The position numbers and the translations under genes are program-made. The notes under the pieces were generated by a model. That model worked only from the letters and a program-made list of their open reading frames with translations. It was not told where the DNA came from and did no database searches. From DASSNR01 sp036278935 (lineage in GTDB: Bacteria > Gemmatimonadota > Gemmatimonadetes > Gemmatimonadales > Gemmatimonadaceae): DNA of 59,015 nucleotides. The DNA lies in assembly GCA_036278935.1 (NCBI GenBank), contig DASUKA010000152.1:1-59015 (forward strand). Reading direction: 5' to 3'. This document shows positions 8,801 to 16,056 of this stretch, piece after piece. How positions within the stretch are numbered: the first letter of the stretch is position 1; each line of letters begins with the position of its first letter.

Positions 8801-9810
8801 GTGACTCCTCCTACCACCATCGAGCGACGCGTGCCGGTGGGCCCGGCATGCGTACGTCCGGCTACCTGCGCGAACACCGCCATCCAGTCGCGCACGAAGC
8901 GCTCGATGCCGAAGCGCTGGAGCGCCCGGCGGCGTGCACCTTCGCCGAGCCGCTGCGCCTGCGCCGGATCGTCGAGCAGGTTGTGCATCCGCCCAATGAG
9001 ATGATCGATGTTGGTGTCCACGTACCCTGAGCTCCCGTTCTCCACGACCGTCGCCATCTCGGTCGTCGCCAGCCCCACCACCGGCATCCCGATCATCATG
9101 GCCTCGCACACGGCGAGGCCGAGGCTCGTATAGCGAATCGGGTTGAAGAAGAAGCGATAGGGTGCGAGCGCGCTCGGCAGCGCAGGCGGGGGGAGCTCGC
9201 CCAGGCCGCCCAACGAGTCCGCGTCCATGCCGATCAGGTCGAGTGGCACAACATCGCGGACGCGCGTGAAGACGTCCGCGCCGAGGCGGCGACCCCGCGT
9301 CCGCAGATTGTTGATCACCACGACGCCGCGACGCAGTCCGCCCGTGTAGTGCACGTCCGGTGGAATCACGACGCCGTGCTCGATCACCCGCACGGGCGTG
9401 CCTCCGCTGTCCCACATGAGCGCGTTGAACGGCGTCACGTGCACGAGCACGGCGTCCGGATCATCCACCGGATGGCGCGTATCGGTGGGATGCGCGCGCG
9501 GTGGGTCGTGCTCCAGGTAGATACGCGGCAGCCTCCGCTGCGCCGCCGACAGGACGGTGTACTGGTCGTGCAGGTAATGCTGCCGGGCCTGGAAGAGAAT
9601 GACATCCAGCGCCAGCTCCCGCACCGCCTCCGCCGGCACCTCGTGCACGTTGTCCGGCCAGGGAAACGCTCCGGCGCGCCCTCCGTATCCCGCCGGCCGT
9701 CCCGGAAGAACGGGCACATAGAATTCGTGCGGCACGTGCGACAGGTAGTACAGGTAGTTGCCGTGGACGTGCCAGGTGAAGATGCGCAGCGCGCGCGCGT
9801 CATGCGGCAT
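8797..9810 (-). CDS. GT4-like (GT-B) glycosyltransferase
   Basis: A 337-aa GT-B glycosyltransferase. The N-terminal half begins with RIFTWHVHGNYLYYLS and contains LEHDPPRAHPTDTRH and VIEHGVVIP; the C-terminal half has FFFNPIRYTSLGLAVCEAMMIGMPVVGL, an E-x-MM-G-PVV donor motif of GT4 enzymes, then ENGSSGYV. The chosen ATG at 9810 overlaps the upstream GT9 gene by 11 bases and starts just before the conserved first strand. The downstream GT4 gene overlaps it by ATGA. The protein lacks a clear R-x4-K donor-phosphate motif, so it is more divergent than its neighbour. Probably acts on the same glycan in the cytoplasm. Confidence 0.82.
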   Translation of the reverse strand: MPHDARALRIFTWHVHGNYLYYLSHVPHEFYVPVLPGRPAGYGGRAGAFPWPDNVHEVPAEAVRELALDVILFQARQHYLHDQYTVLSAAQRRLPRIYLEHDPPRAHPTDTRHPVDDPDAVLVHVTPFNALMWDSGGTPVRVIEHGVVIPPDVHYTGGLRRGVVVINNLRTRGRRLGADVFTRVRDVVPLDLIGMDADSLGGLGELPPPALPSALAPYRFFFNPIRYTSLGLAVCEAMMIGMPVVGLATTEMATVVENGSSGYVDTNIDHLIGRMHNLLDDPAQAQRLGEGARRRALQRFGIERFVRDWMAVFAQVAGRTHAGPTGTRRSMVVGGVT

Positions 9811-10900
9811 TGGCGTGCTCCTCCGCCAGCAGGCGCGTGGCTTCGCCGAGCACCGCCGCCGGTGTGACGCCGCCGGGGCAGGAGCATGCATCGGTGACAC
9901 GCTCCTGCCCGCGGCAGGTGGCAGGATCATACACGACGCGATGCCGCGCGCGGTCGAGCGGAGCCCATCGCTCCAGATCGGCATCCAGGAACACGACCAC
10001 GCTTGGTGTGTTCACCGCCGCCGCCAGGTGCGACACGCCCGTGTCGTTGCAGATGAGCAATCGGGCATCGCGAATCGCAGCGCCGAGCGCCCCCAGGCTC
10101 ATCGGCCCGGCCAGATCCACGGCGCGCGTGTGCATGGCGCGCGCGACCGCCGCGGTGAGCGGTGCTTCCGCGCGTGTCCCCGTGAGCACCACGTCCAGCC
10201 CCATGGACGAGCACGCATCCGCCACCGCGGCGAACGCGTCGGGCGCCCATCGCTTGTTCGCGCGCCGCGCGCCGGGATGCACACAGACGTACCGGCCCGG
10301 AACGAGGCCGGCCGCATCGGCGCTCACGCGCCATTCCGCATGATCTTCCGCGCTGAGCGGGAATTCGAGATGCGTGCCCGCACCGGGAATGCCGAGGGCG
10401 GACAGCACCGCGAGCAGGCGCTCGATCTCGGTGCCGCGGGTTGGCCGGAGCGGAAACCACGCGGGCTCGCCCGGGCAGTACGCCGCCGTCGTCTCGCGGC
10501 ATCCGGCGCACCGTGCCGCGCCGAACGATGCGACTATGGAGTTAGTAAGCCGTCCGTTGCCGTGGAGCTGCAGCGCCAGGTCGAAGCGGCGGCGCATGAC
10601 CTCACGCAGAAAGGCCGGAATGCGCGCGACTCGCGCGGGCTGCTCGGGAAGCCCCGGGAAGCCTGGAAAGGAGATGACATCGTCGAGATAGGCGCCGAAG
10701 CGCGGATGCAGGTCGCGCGTCCACGGCAGGCCGACGAGCGTGATTCGCGCGTGTGGACATGCATGGCGCAGCGCCCGCAGCGCGGGGATGGCACACAGCA
10801 TGTCACCCAGCTGCAATGCGCGGAATACCACCACGCGCTTGAACGACGGCCATCCGGGGCGCGACCCGACATCGGAGACAGCAGACGGCAACAGGGTCAC
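9800..10900 (-). CDS. GT9 heptosyltransferase-like protein, first gene of the minus-strand glycan operon
   Basis: A 366-aa glycosyltransferase family 9 protein. VVVFRALQLGDMLCAIPALRAL (residues 23-44) is the N-terminal GT9 motif, VCVHPGARRANKRWAPDAF opens the donor domain, and LLICNDTGVSHLAAAVNTPSVV is the ADP-heptose binding loop. A C-terminal pair of cysteine groups (CRGQ, CSCPGG) recalls the Cys-rich tail of other GT9s. I chose GTG at 10900, with a GAGG site about 13 bases upstream; the frame stays open to 11035, so the start is uncertain. It heads a run of ten genes on this strand and faces a divergent SDR gene across a repeat-bearing region. Confidence 0.87.
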   Translation of the reverse strand: MTLLPSAVSDVGSRPGWPSFKRVVVFRALQLGDMLCAIPALRALRHACPHARITLVGLPWTRDLHPRFGAYLDDVISFPGFPGLPEQPARVARIPAFLREVMRRRFDLALQLHGNGRLTNSIVASFGAARCAGCRETTAAYCPGEPAWFPLRPTRGTEIERLLAVLSALGIPGAGTHLEFPLSAEDHAEWRVSADAAGLVPGRYVCVHPGARRANKRWAPDAFAAVADACSSMGLDVVLTGTRAEAPLTAAVARAMHTRAVDLAGPMSLGALGAAIRDARLLICNDTGVSHLAAAVNTPSVVVFLDADLERWAPLDRARHRVVYDPATCRGQERVTDACSCPGGVTPAAVLGEATRLLAEEHANAA

Positions 10901-11169
10901 TGCGATAACACCACCTCGGCAAAGGTGAATCGGCACACCTGGCCGAGTTTTGACGACCGTCGGAGGCGGGCCGGCAGACAGCGCCGGTGCACAAGCCGAA
11001 CGGTAGAGGCGGCAATGCAACTGATGGACCAGCACTGTCGGGGAGAAGCGATTCCCGCTCGGCCATCACACGGGATGCCCCACTGAGGGCATATCGATTG
11101 CGTCGCACTCAAAGCCGCGCGCATGCGGCACACGCATGCGAGATGACATCGATTGCCACGAGGAGCATC
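10901..11169. promoter_or_regulatory. Divergent intergenic region with paired short repeats
   Basis: This 269-bp gap separates the minus-strand glycan operon from the plus-strand SDR-GT2 pair and must hold both promoters, though no convincing -35/-10 pair is visible. It does contain two copies of ATCGATTGC (11093-11101 and 11148-11156) that enclose two copies of the 8-bp palindrome CGCATGCG (11120-11127 and 11133-11140). Such nested repeats look like an operator, but no regulator is encoded next to it. The last bases before 11170 hold a GAGGAG ribosome-binding site for the SDR gene. Confidence 0.4.
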
Positions 11170-11934
11170 ATGGACACACTGGAACAGCTGCTGGATGTGC
11201 CGGCACGCGCGCGGCCGTTGGCCGATCGCGTGGTGTTGATCACGGGAGGCGGACGAGGATTGGGGCAGGCCATCGGGCGCTGTCTCGGTGAGGCTGGCGC
11301 GACTATCGTTGCGGCGGACATCCGCGGCGAGAGCGCATCGGAGGCGGCGAGCGTGCTGCGTGAGGCGGGGTATCATGCGGGCGCGCTGCCGCTGGACGTG
11401 AGCGACGCGACGCAAGCGGAGGCCGCTGTCGATCAGGTGGTCCGCGAGTACGGAGGTCTGGACGTCCTCATCAACAACGCGGGCACCGACGTGACGATGG
11501 GCGTCGAGGAGCTGCCCATCGACGAATGGGATCGCGTGCTGGCGGTCAACCTCCGGGGGCCGTTCGTGATGTCGAAGTTCGCGCTGCGCGCCATGAAAGC
11601 GCGGGGGCGCGGACACATCGTCAACATCGCCTCCACAGCGGCCAAGCGGGCCTGGGCCAACGCCTCCGCCTATCACGCGAGCAAATGGGGACTGCTCGGG
11701 TTGAGCTATGCGCTCCACGTGGAGGCGCGTGCGCTCGGCGTGAAGGTCACCGTGGTGATCGCCGGCGGCATGCGCACGCCCTTCCTGCTCGATCGATTCC
11801 CCGACATTGATGTGCGCAATCTGCAGGATCCGGCCAACGTCGCCGATACCATTCGCTACGTGCTCACGCAGCCGGAAGAGACGGTGATACCAGAGGTGAT
11901 GGTGCTCCCCATGCGTGAGACCTCCTGGCCGTAA
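11170..11934 (+). CDS. Short-chain dehydrogenase/reductase (classical SDR)
   Basis: A 254-aa NAD(P)-dependent oxidoreductase of the classical SDR family. TGGGRGLG (residues 25-32) is the TGxxxGxG nucleotide-binding loop, NNAG is at 102-105, and the catalytic Ser155, Tyr168 and Lys172 (YHASK) are all present. The ATG at 11170 has a GAGGAG site 6 bases upstream. The stop TAA overlaps the ATG of the following GT2 gene (TAATG), so the two form an operon. The substrate may be a nucleotide sugar or an unrelated carbonyl compound; classical SDRs of this length are usually not the extended nucleotide-sugar type, so the role in glycan synthesis is only suggested by its neighbour. Confidence 0.9.
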   Translation: MDTLEQLLDVPARARPLADRVVLITGGGRGLGQAIGRCLGEAGATIVAADIRGESASEAASVLREAGYHAGALPLDVSDATQAEAAVDQVVREYGGLDVLINNAGTDVTMGVEELPIDEWDRVLAVNLRGPFVMSKFALRAMKARGRGHIVNIASTAAKRAWANASAYHASKWGLLGLSYALHVEARALGVKVTVVIAGGMRTPFLLDRFPDIDVRNLQDPANVADTIRYVLTQPEETVIPEVMVLPMRETSWP

Positions 11935-12788
11935 TGGCCACGCCGATCATCGACGTGCTCGTGTCGACGTTCAACCGGCCGACCGCCCTCGCCGTGACGC
12001 TTGCGAGCCTCAGTGCGCAGGCGACCAAGGACTTCAGCCTGATCATCTCCGACCAGGGAGACGCGCTGGATGCGGCGAGCGCCCCCGAGGTGCGTGCCGT
12101 GCAGCGCGTCCTGCGCTCGCACGGCGTGCTGGTGCGGGCGCACAAGCATCTGCCGCGGCGCGGCATGGCCGAACAGCGGCAGTTCCTGCTGGATGCGGCC
12201 ACGGCGCCGTACGTGCTCTTCCTGGACGATGACGTGCTGCTGGAGCCCGACGTGCTGGATCGCCTGCTCCGCGCGATGCGGCAGGAGCGGTGCGGCTTCG
12301 TGGGCTGTGCGGTCATCGGCCTCAGCTTTCTCGACGAGGTCCGTCCGCGCCAGCAGCACATCGAGTTCTGGGATGGCCCCGTGTGGCCGGAGCGCGTCCA
12401 GCCGGACTCGCCCGCCTGGGAGCGTCACCACCTGCACAGCGCCGCCAACCTGTACCACGTGCAGCAGCGGCTGCAGCTCACGCCGGAGTCTCAACGCACC
12501 TACCGTGTGGCCTGGATCGGCGGGTGCGTGCTCTACGATGTCACGGCACTGCGCGAGAGCGGCGGCTTTGCGTTCTGGCGTGACCTCCCGCCGGAGCATT
12601 GCGGGGAAGACGTGCTGGCGCAGCTGCGTGTGATGGCGCGCTATGGCGGGTGTGGCATCATCCCATCCGGTGCCTTCCATCAGGAGGTGCCTACCACCCT
12701 GCCGGACCGGCGCGCGAATGCGCCTCGCGTACTGGCGGGCCCGTCGCCGGCCGACGGTGCATCCGCCAGCCACAGCGGAGCATACTGA
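11934..12788 (+). CDS. Family 2-like glycosyltransferase, paralogue of 760-1761
   Basis: A 284-aa GT-A glycosyltransferase. VLVSTFNRP (residues 8-16) is the entry strand, LFLDDDVLLEP (95-105) carries the metal-binding acidic motif, and HCGEDVLAQL is the later acidic block. It shares EQR.FLL, DEVRP.QQH.E.W, D.. W.R..LH.AAN.YHV and GGC.I.PSG.. .EVP with the minus-strand gene at 760-1761, so the two arose by duplication. The start ATG overlaps the SDR stop. The 25 C-terminal residues are Ala/Ser/Pro-rich and differ from the paralogue. Donor sugar unknown. Confidence 0.86.
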   Translation: MATPIIDVLVSTFNRPTALAVTLASLSAQATKDFSLIISDQGDALDAASAPEVRAVQRVLRSHGVLVRAHKHLPRRGMAEQRQFLLDAATAPYVLFLDDDVLLEPDVLDRLLRAMRQERCGFVGCAVIGLSFLDEVRPRQQHIEFWDGPVWPERVQPDSPAWERHHLHSAANLYHVQQRLQLTPESQRTYRVAWIGGCVLYDVTALRESGGFAFWRDLPPEHCGEDVLAQLRVMARYGGCGIIPSGAFHQEVPTTLPDRRANAPRVLAGPSPADGASASHSGAY

Positions 12789-12817
12789 GGCGCCACGGCG
12801 GCGGTGTGGCGAGCCGC

Positions 12818-12846
12818 TTGCACCAGCAGGAAAGTCGTGCGATACT
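12818..12846 (+). promoter_or_regulatory. Candidate promoter of the TPR protein gene
   Basis: TTGCAC (12818-12823) and GATACT (12841-12846) are separated by 17 bp, a fair sigma70-type pair. A transcript from about 12853 would carry a leader of about 100 bases before the GTG at 12956. The preceding gene ends at 12788. Confidence 0.4.
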
Positions 12847-12955
12847 GCATGGTTCGCTGGGGCTTGCGTGGAGCCCCTGGTCTCCCATTCCCATCGTAAC
12901 GGACCCTGCACTGCGGGGCGGGGTACATCTGTTCAACGCTCTGGAGGTAGTGAAC

Positions 12956-14662
12956 GTGAAGGCAATGACCAGTGAAGCGAGGGCCGTACTCGGACTGCTG
13001 CTGGTGGCGGGGCTCGGTGTTCTCCCGGGCTCGGTTCAGGCGCAGCGGGACGGCCCGTCGGCGGACACGCCTCGCCTGCTGATCGTCACATTCCGCTCGC
13101 CGGATGCGGGGCTGGGTACCGATGCGGCCGAGGAAGTGCGCAAGCGGGTGAAGGACGAGGTGTCGTCCAAGAAGCTGTTGGTGATTCCGCAGAATGCCAT
13201 CGAGGCCAACCTCAAGGCGTCGGGCTTCAATCCGGACAGCGCGCCGGATCCCATCACGGCCAAGCTGCTGGCGCAGGCGCTCCGCGCCGACCAGTACGTG
13301 TCTGGCACGGCCAGCAAGACGCCGCAGGGCTACCGGATCGACGCGCAGATCGTGCTGGCGAGCAACGCCAACATGGTGCAACCGGTGCCGGTGGCGCAGT
13401 CGGACAAGCTGGGCGACGCGGCCAAGGCGGTGGCCAAGTCCATTGCCGCCGCACGGCAGCAGTTGGACAACGTGCTGGCCTGCGAGCGCGCCATACAGGC
13501 GGGGCAGTACGATGCGGCGCTCAAGGCGGCGCGAGCGGCGGTGGCGGCTTATGCACAGTCCACCAACGGACGCGACTGCCTGGCGCAGGCGTACTCGGGC
13601 CTCAAGTACCCGCCGGACTCGATCATCGCCGTGACGTCGCAGGTGGTCAAGATCGACCCGCAGAATAAGCCGGCGCTCCGCCTCCTCGCGCAAGCATATC
13701 AGGATGCGGGGAACGCCGACCAGGCAGCGAAGTCGTGGACCGAGCTCCTCGCCCTGGATCCCAAGAACGTGGACTTGCAGACGCAGGTGGTGAAGACGCT
13801 GGCGCAGAGCGGCAAGACGGCGCTGGCGACCCCCATCATCCAGAAGGCGGTGTCCGAGAATCCGAACAACGCCGATCTGGTGAAGCTCCAGTGGCTCATT
13901 CTGTACGCGGGCAAGGACTGGAAGGGCGCCGCGGCGGCGGGAGAAAAGCTGGCCAAGATGGACACGTCAGCGGTCGATTCCACCTTCTTCACGCGCCTGG
14001 CCGCCGCCTATGCCAGCGATAGCCAGCCGCAGAAGGCCGCGCAGGTGACCTCGCGCGCGGTCGCCAAGTTCCCCAACAGCGCAACGCTCTGGGCGCTCAA
14101 CGCGCAGACGCTGCGCCTGGCCGGACAGACGCAGCAGTCTATTGCTGCGGCTCAGCATGCCATTTCGCTCAACCCGAAGTCGGGGAAGGTGCGACTCACG
14201 CTGGCGCAGGGGCAGATGGACCTCAATCAGCCCGACAGCGCCATCGCCACGCTCAGGCAGGCGCTTGCCAACGGTGCGGATTCGGCAACGGTCGGCCAGT
14301 TCCTCCTCGTACTCGGGAACAAGGCGTATCAGCACGCCGATACCACCAAGGCCATGCCCGATTACCAACGGGCGGTGCAGGTGCTGAGCATGGCGGACAG
14401 CGTGGCGCCATCGCCGACCGTGAAATTCCTGCTCGGAGTGTCGTCCTTCTATCTGGGCGATGCCCTCACACGGGCGAATCAGCAGGACAAGAGCTGTGAA
14501 GAGGCGAATCAGGCGGACAGCGCGTTCACGCTCTCGCAGGTCAACGTGATGCAGGGCGCGTCCGTGGATACGGCGGCGGCTGGCCAGGTCATGTCCGCGC
14601 TACAGAAGTACGACCCGACCGTGAAGTCGATGATCAAGGTGTTCTGCAAGAAGAAGAAATAG
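12956..14662 (+). CDS. Secreted TPR protein with N-terminal FlgO/CsgG-like domain
   Basis: A 568-aa exported protein. It has a signal peptide (hydrophobic stretch about residues 11-23, probable cleavage after VQA at 27-29). Residues about 38-170 (LLIVTFRSP, AAEEVRKRVKDEV, LLVIPQNAI, LRADQYVSGTASKT) resemble the alpha/beta domain seen in FlgO, CsgG and TolB-N-like periplasmic proteins. The rest is a run of TPR-like helices with the usual A..A..A, NP and P spacing, and a lysine-rich C-terminal end. GTG at 12956 was chosen because GGAGG lies 8 bases upstream (12943-12947); ATG at 12965 is too far. It stands alone between its own promoter and terminator. Likely a periplasmic scaffold; partner unknown. 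Confidence 0.82.
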   Translation: MKAMTSEARAVLGLLLVAGLGVLPGSVQAQRDGPSADTPRLLIVTFRSPDAGLGTDAAEEVRKRVKDEVSSKKLLVIPQNAIEANLKASGFNPDSAPDPITAKLLAQALRADQYVSGTASKTPQGYRIDAQIVLASNANMVQPVPVAQSDKLGDAAKAVAKSIAAARQQLDNVLACERAIQAGQYDAALKAARAAVAAYAQSTNGRDCLAQAYSGLKYPPDSIIAVTSQVVKIDPQNKPALRLLAQAYQDAGNADQAAKSWTELLALDPKNVDLQTQVVKTLAQSGKTALATPIIQKAVSENPNNADLVKLQWLILYAGKDWKGAAAAGEKLAKMDTSAVDSTFFTRLAAAYASDSQPQKAAQVTSRAVAKFPNSATLWALNAQTLRLAGQTQQSIAAAQHAISLNPKSGKVRLTLAQGQMDLNQPDSAIATLRQALANGADSATVGQFLLVLGNKAYQHADTTKAMPDYQRAVQVLSMADSVAPSPTVKFLLGVSSFYLGDALTRANQQDKSCEEANQADSAFTLSQVNVMQGASVDTAAAGQVMSALQKYDPTVKSMIKVFCKKKK

Positions 14663-14682
14663 CACCCTGGCGGTCCATGCCG

Positions 14683-14718
14683 AGACGCCCATCGCTGTGC
14701 GGTGGGCGTCTTCATTTT
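14683..14718 (+). terminator. Rho-independent terminator after the TPR gene
   Basis: AGACGCCCA (14683-14691) pairs perfectly with TGGGCGTCT (14703-14711) around an 11-base loop, followed by a T-rich tail (TCATTTT). It begins 20 bp after the stop codon, in the right place to end the TPR transcript and to separate it from the dcw cluster. Confidence 0.75.
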
Positions 14719-14781
14719 CGGTGAGGCGGAGCGCATCGCTCGCGAGTGCGAGCAAGCCACGGCACGTACATCGCGGCCTCC

Positions 14782-14811
14782 TTGACGCTGTGCTCCCGAT
14801 GGCGCTAGAAT
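14782..14811 (+). promoter_or_regulatory. Promoter of the dcw cluster (rsmH)
   Basis: TTGACG (14782-14787) and TAGAAT (14806-14811) are 18 bp apart, a strong sigma70-like pair. The -10 element overlaps the ATG at 14810, so a transcript starting near 14818 could not use that codon and would use the in-frame GTG at 14825 with a leader of about 7 bases. Confidence 0.65.
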
Positions 14812-15757
14812 GACTTCCCCGCAGGTGAACGACTCCTCCTCGAGCAACTGGTATCACACGCCCGTCCTGGTTGACGAGGTGCTCACGCTCTTGCGCGGGG
14901 CGGGCCATGTGCTGGACGCTACCCTCGGCGGCGGCGGACATGCGCAGGCACTCCTCGAGCACGGCGTCGCCGTCACAGCACTGGATCGAGATCCGGACGC
15001 GCTGGCGGCGGCACGCACCCGCCTGCGGGCCTTCGAGTTGACGGGGCAGTTTCGTCCCGTGCTCGGCAACTTCGCTTCACTCGATACGCTGCCGGCCGTC
15101 GCCGGCCAGCGCTACGGCGGCATCCTCCTCGACCTCGGTGTTTCCTCGCATCAACTCGATGATCTCGAGCGCGGCTTCTCCTTTCGCGAGGCCGCGCCGC
15201 TTGACATGCGTATGGGACGCGATGCACTCGTGACCGCCGCCATGCTGCTGAACAGCAGCAGCGAGCGCGAGCTCGCGCACATTTTCCGAGCGTACGGTGA
15301 CGAACCGCGCTCCACCCGCCTGGCGCGTGAGGTCGTACGGCGGCGCGCCACGCGACCATTCTCCACCAGCGACGATCTGGTCGCCGCCATCCGCGGCGCG
15401 CTCGGCCCGCGAAGCGGCCCGCCAGACTTCGCCCGCCTCTTCCAGGCCGTACGCATTGCGGTGAACGGCGAGCTGGGGGCGCTGAGCACCGCGCTCCCGG
15501 CGCTGCGCGACCAGCTGGAGCCCGGAGGCGCGATGGTCGTCATCGCCTACCACTCGGGTGAGGACCGGCTCGTGAAGCACGCCTTCCGCGAATGGAGCGC
15601 CGACTGCATCTGCCCGCCGCGGCAGCCGGTGTGCACCTGCCGCGGTCATCCGCTCGGCGAGACGCTCACGCGCCGGCCGATCGAAGCATCCCAGGCCGAG
15701 CGCGAGCGGAATCCCCGCGCCCGGAGCGCCAAGCTCCGCGCATGGCGCGCCGCGTGA
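14810..15757 (+). CDS. rsmH: 16S rRNA (cytosine-1402-N4)-methyltransferase
   Basis: A 315-aa RsmH (MraW) protein, an SAM-dependent enzyme that methylates N4 of C1402 in 16S rRNA and normally opens the dcw cluster. WYHTPVLVDEVL (14-25), DATLGGGGHAQALL (36-49, SAM loop), GILLDLGVSSHQLD and MRMGRD are signatures. The YHSGEDRLVK block corresponds to the usual FHSLEDR motif. A C-x-C-x5-C-x-C group near the C-terminus (CICPPRQPVCTC) resembles the cysteine cluster found in many high-GC homologues. Start: ATG 14810 is conventional, but the promoter position favours GTG 14825. The gene overlaps ftsL by 16 bases. No mraZ lies upstream. Confidence 0.95.
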   Translation: MTSPQVNDSSSSNWYHTPVLVDEVLTLLRGAGHVLDATLGGGGHAQALLEHGVAVTALDRDPDALAAARTRLRAFELTGQFRPVLGNFASLDTLPAVAGQRYGGILLDLGVSSHQLDDLERGFSFREAAPLDMRMGRDALVTAAMLLNSSSERELAHIFRAYGDEPRSTRLAREVVRRRATRPFSTSDDLVAAIRGALGPRSGPPDFARLFQAVRIAVNGELGALSTALPALRDQLEPGGAMVVIAYHSGEDRLVKHAFREWSADCICPPRQPVCTCRGHPLGETLTRRPIEASQAERERNPRARSAKLRAWRAA

Positions 15758-16056
15758 GACGGCGCGGCGCCGGGCCGCGCGGACGGACGGTGGTGGCGCT
15801 GGCGCTCCTCGGTTTCGTTCTGATCGCCGCAGGCGTCATCTGGCGGAGGGCGGTGGGCGTCACGCAGGTACGTGCGATCCAGGTACTGCAACAACGCCAG
15901 CTCCGCCTCGAGGCCGAGCATGCCAGCCTGGAGCGTGACATCCGCGACGCCTCGAGTCGCGAGACCCTCGTCCCGATCGCCGAGGCCCGCCTCGGCATGC
16001 ACATTCCGAGTGACACCCAGGTTGTCATCATCACCCGCTCCGCTGTCCGGCCGTAG
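15742..16056 (+). CDS. ftsL: FtsL-like cell division protein
   Basis: A 104-aa bitopic membrane protein in the ftsL position between rsmH and ftsI. A basic N-terminus is followed by one membrane helix (about residues 17-33, VVALALLGFVLIAAGVI), then a short coiled coil (QVLQQRQLRLEAEHASLERDI) and the typical ending in which an EARLGM-P block is followed by a hydrophobic VVII strand. FtsL helps recruit and activate the FtsW-FtsI septal synthase. The ATG at 15742 lies inside the end of rsmH (16-bp overlap), and ftsI begins immediately after its TAG. Identified by position, size and architecture, since FtsL diverges strongly. Confidence 0.8.
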   Translation: MARRVRRRGAGPRGRTVVALALLGFVLIAAGVIWRRAVGVTQVRAIQVLQQRQLRLEAEHASLERDIRDASSRETLVPIAEARLGMHIPSDTQVVIITRSAVRP

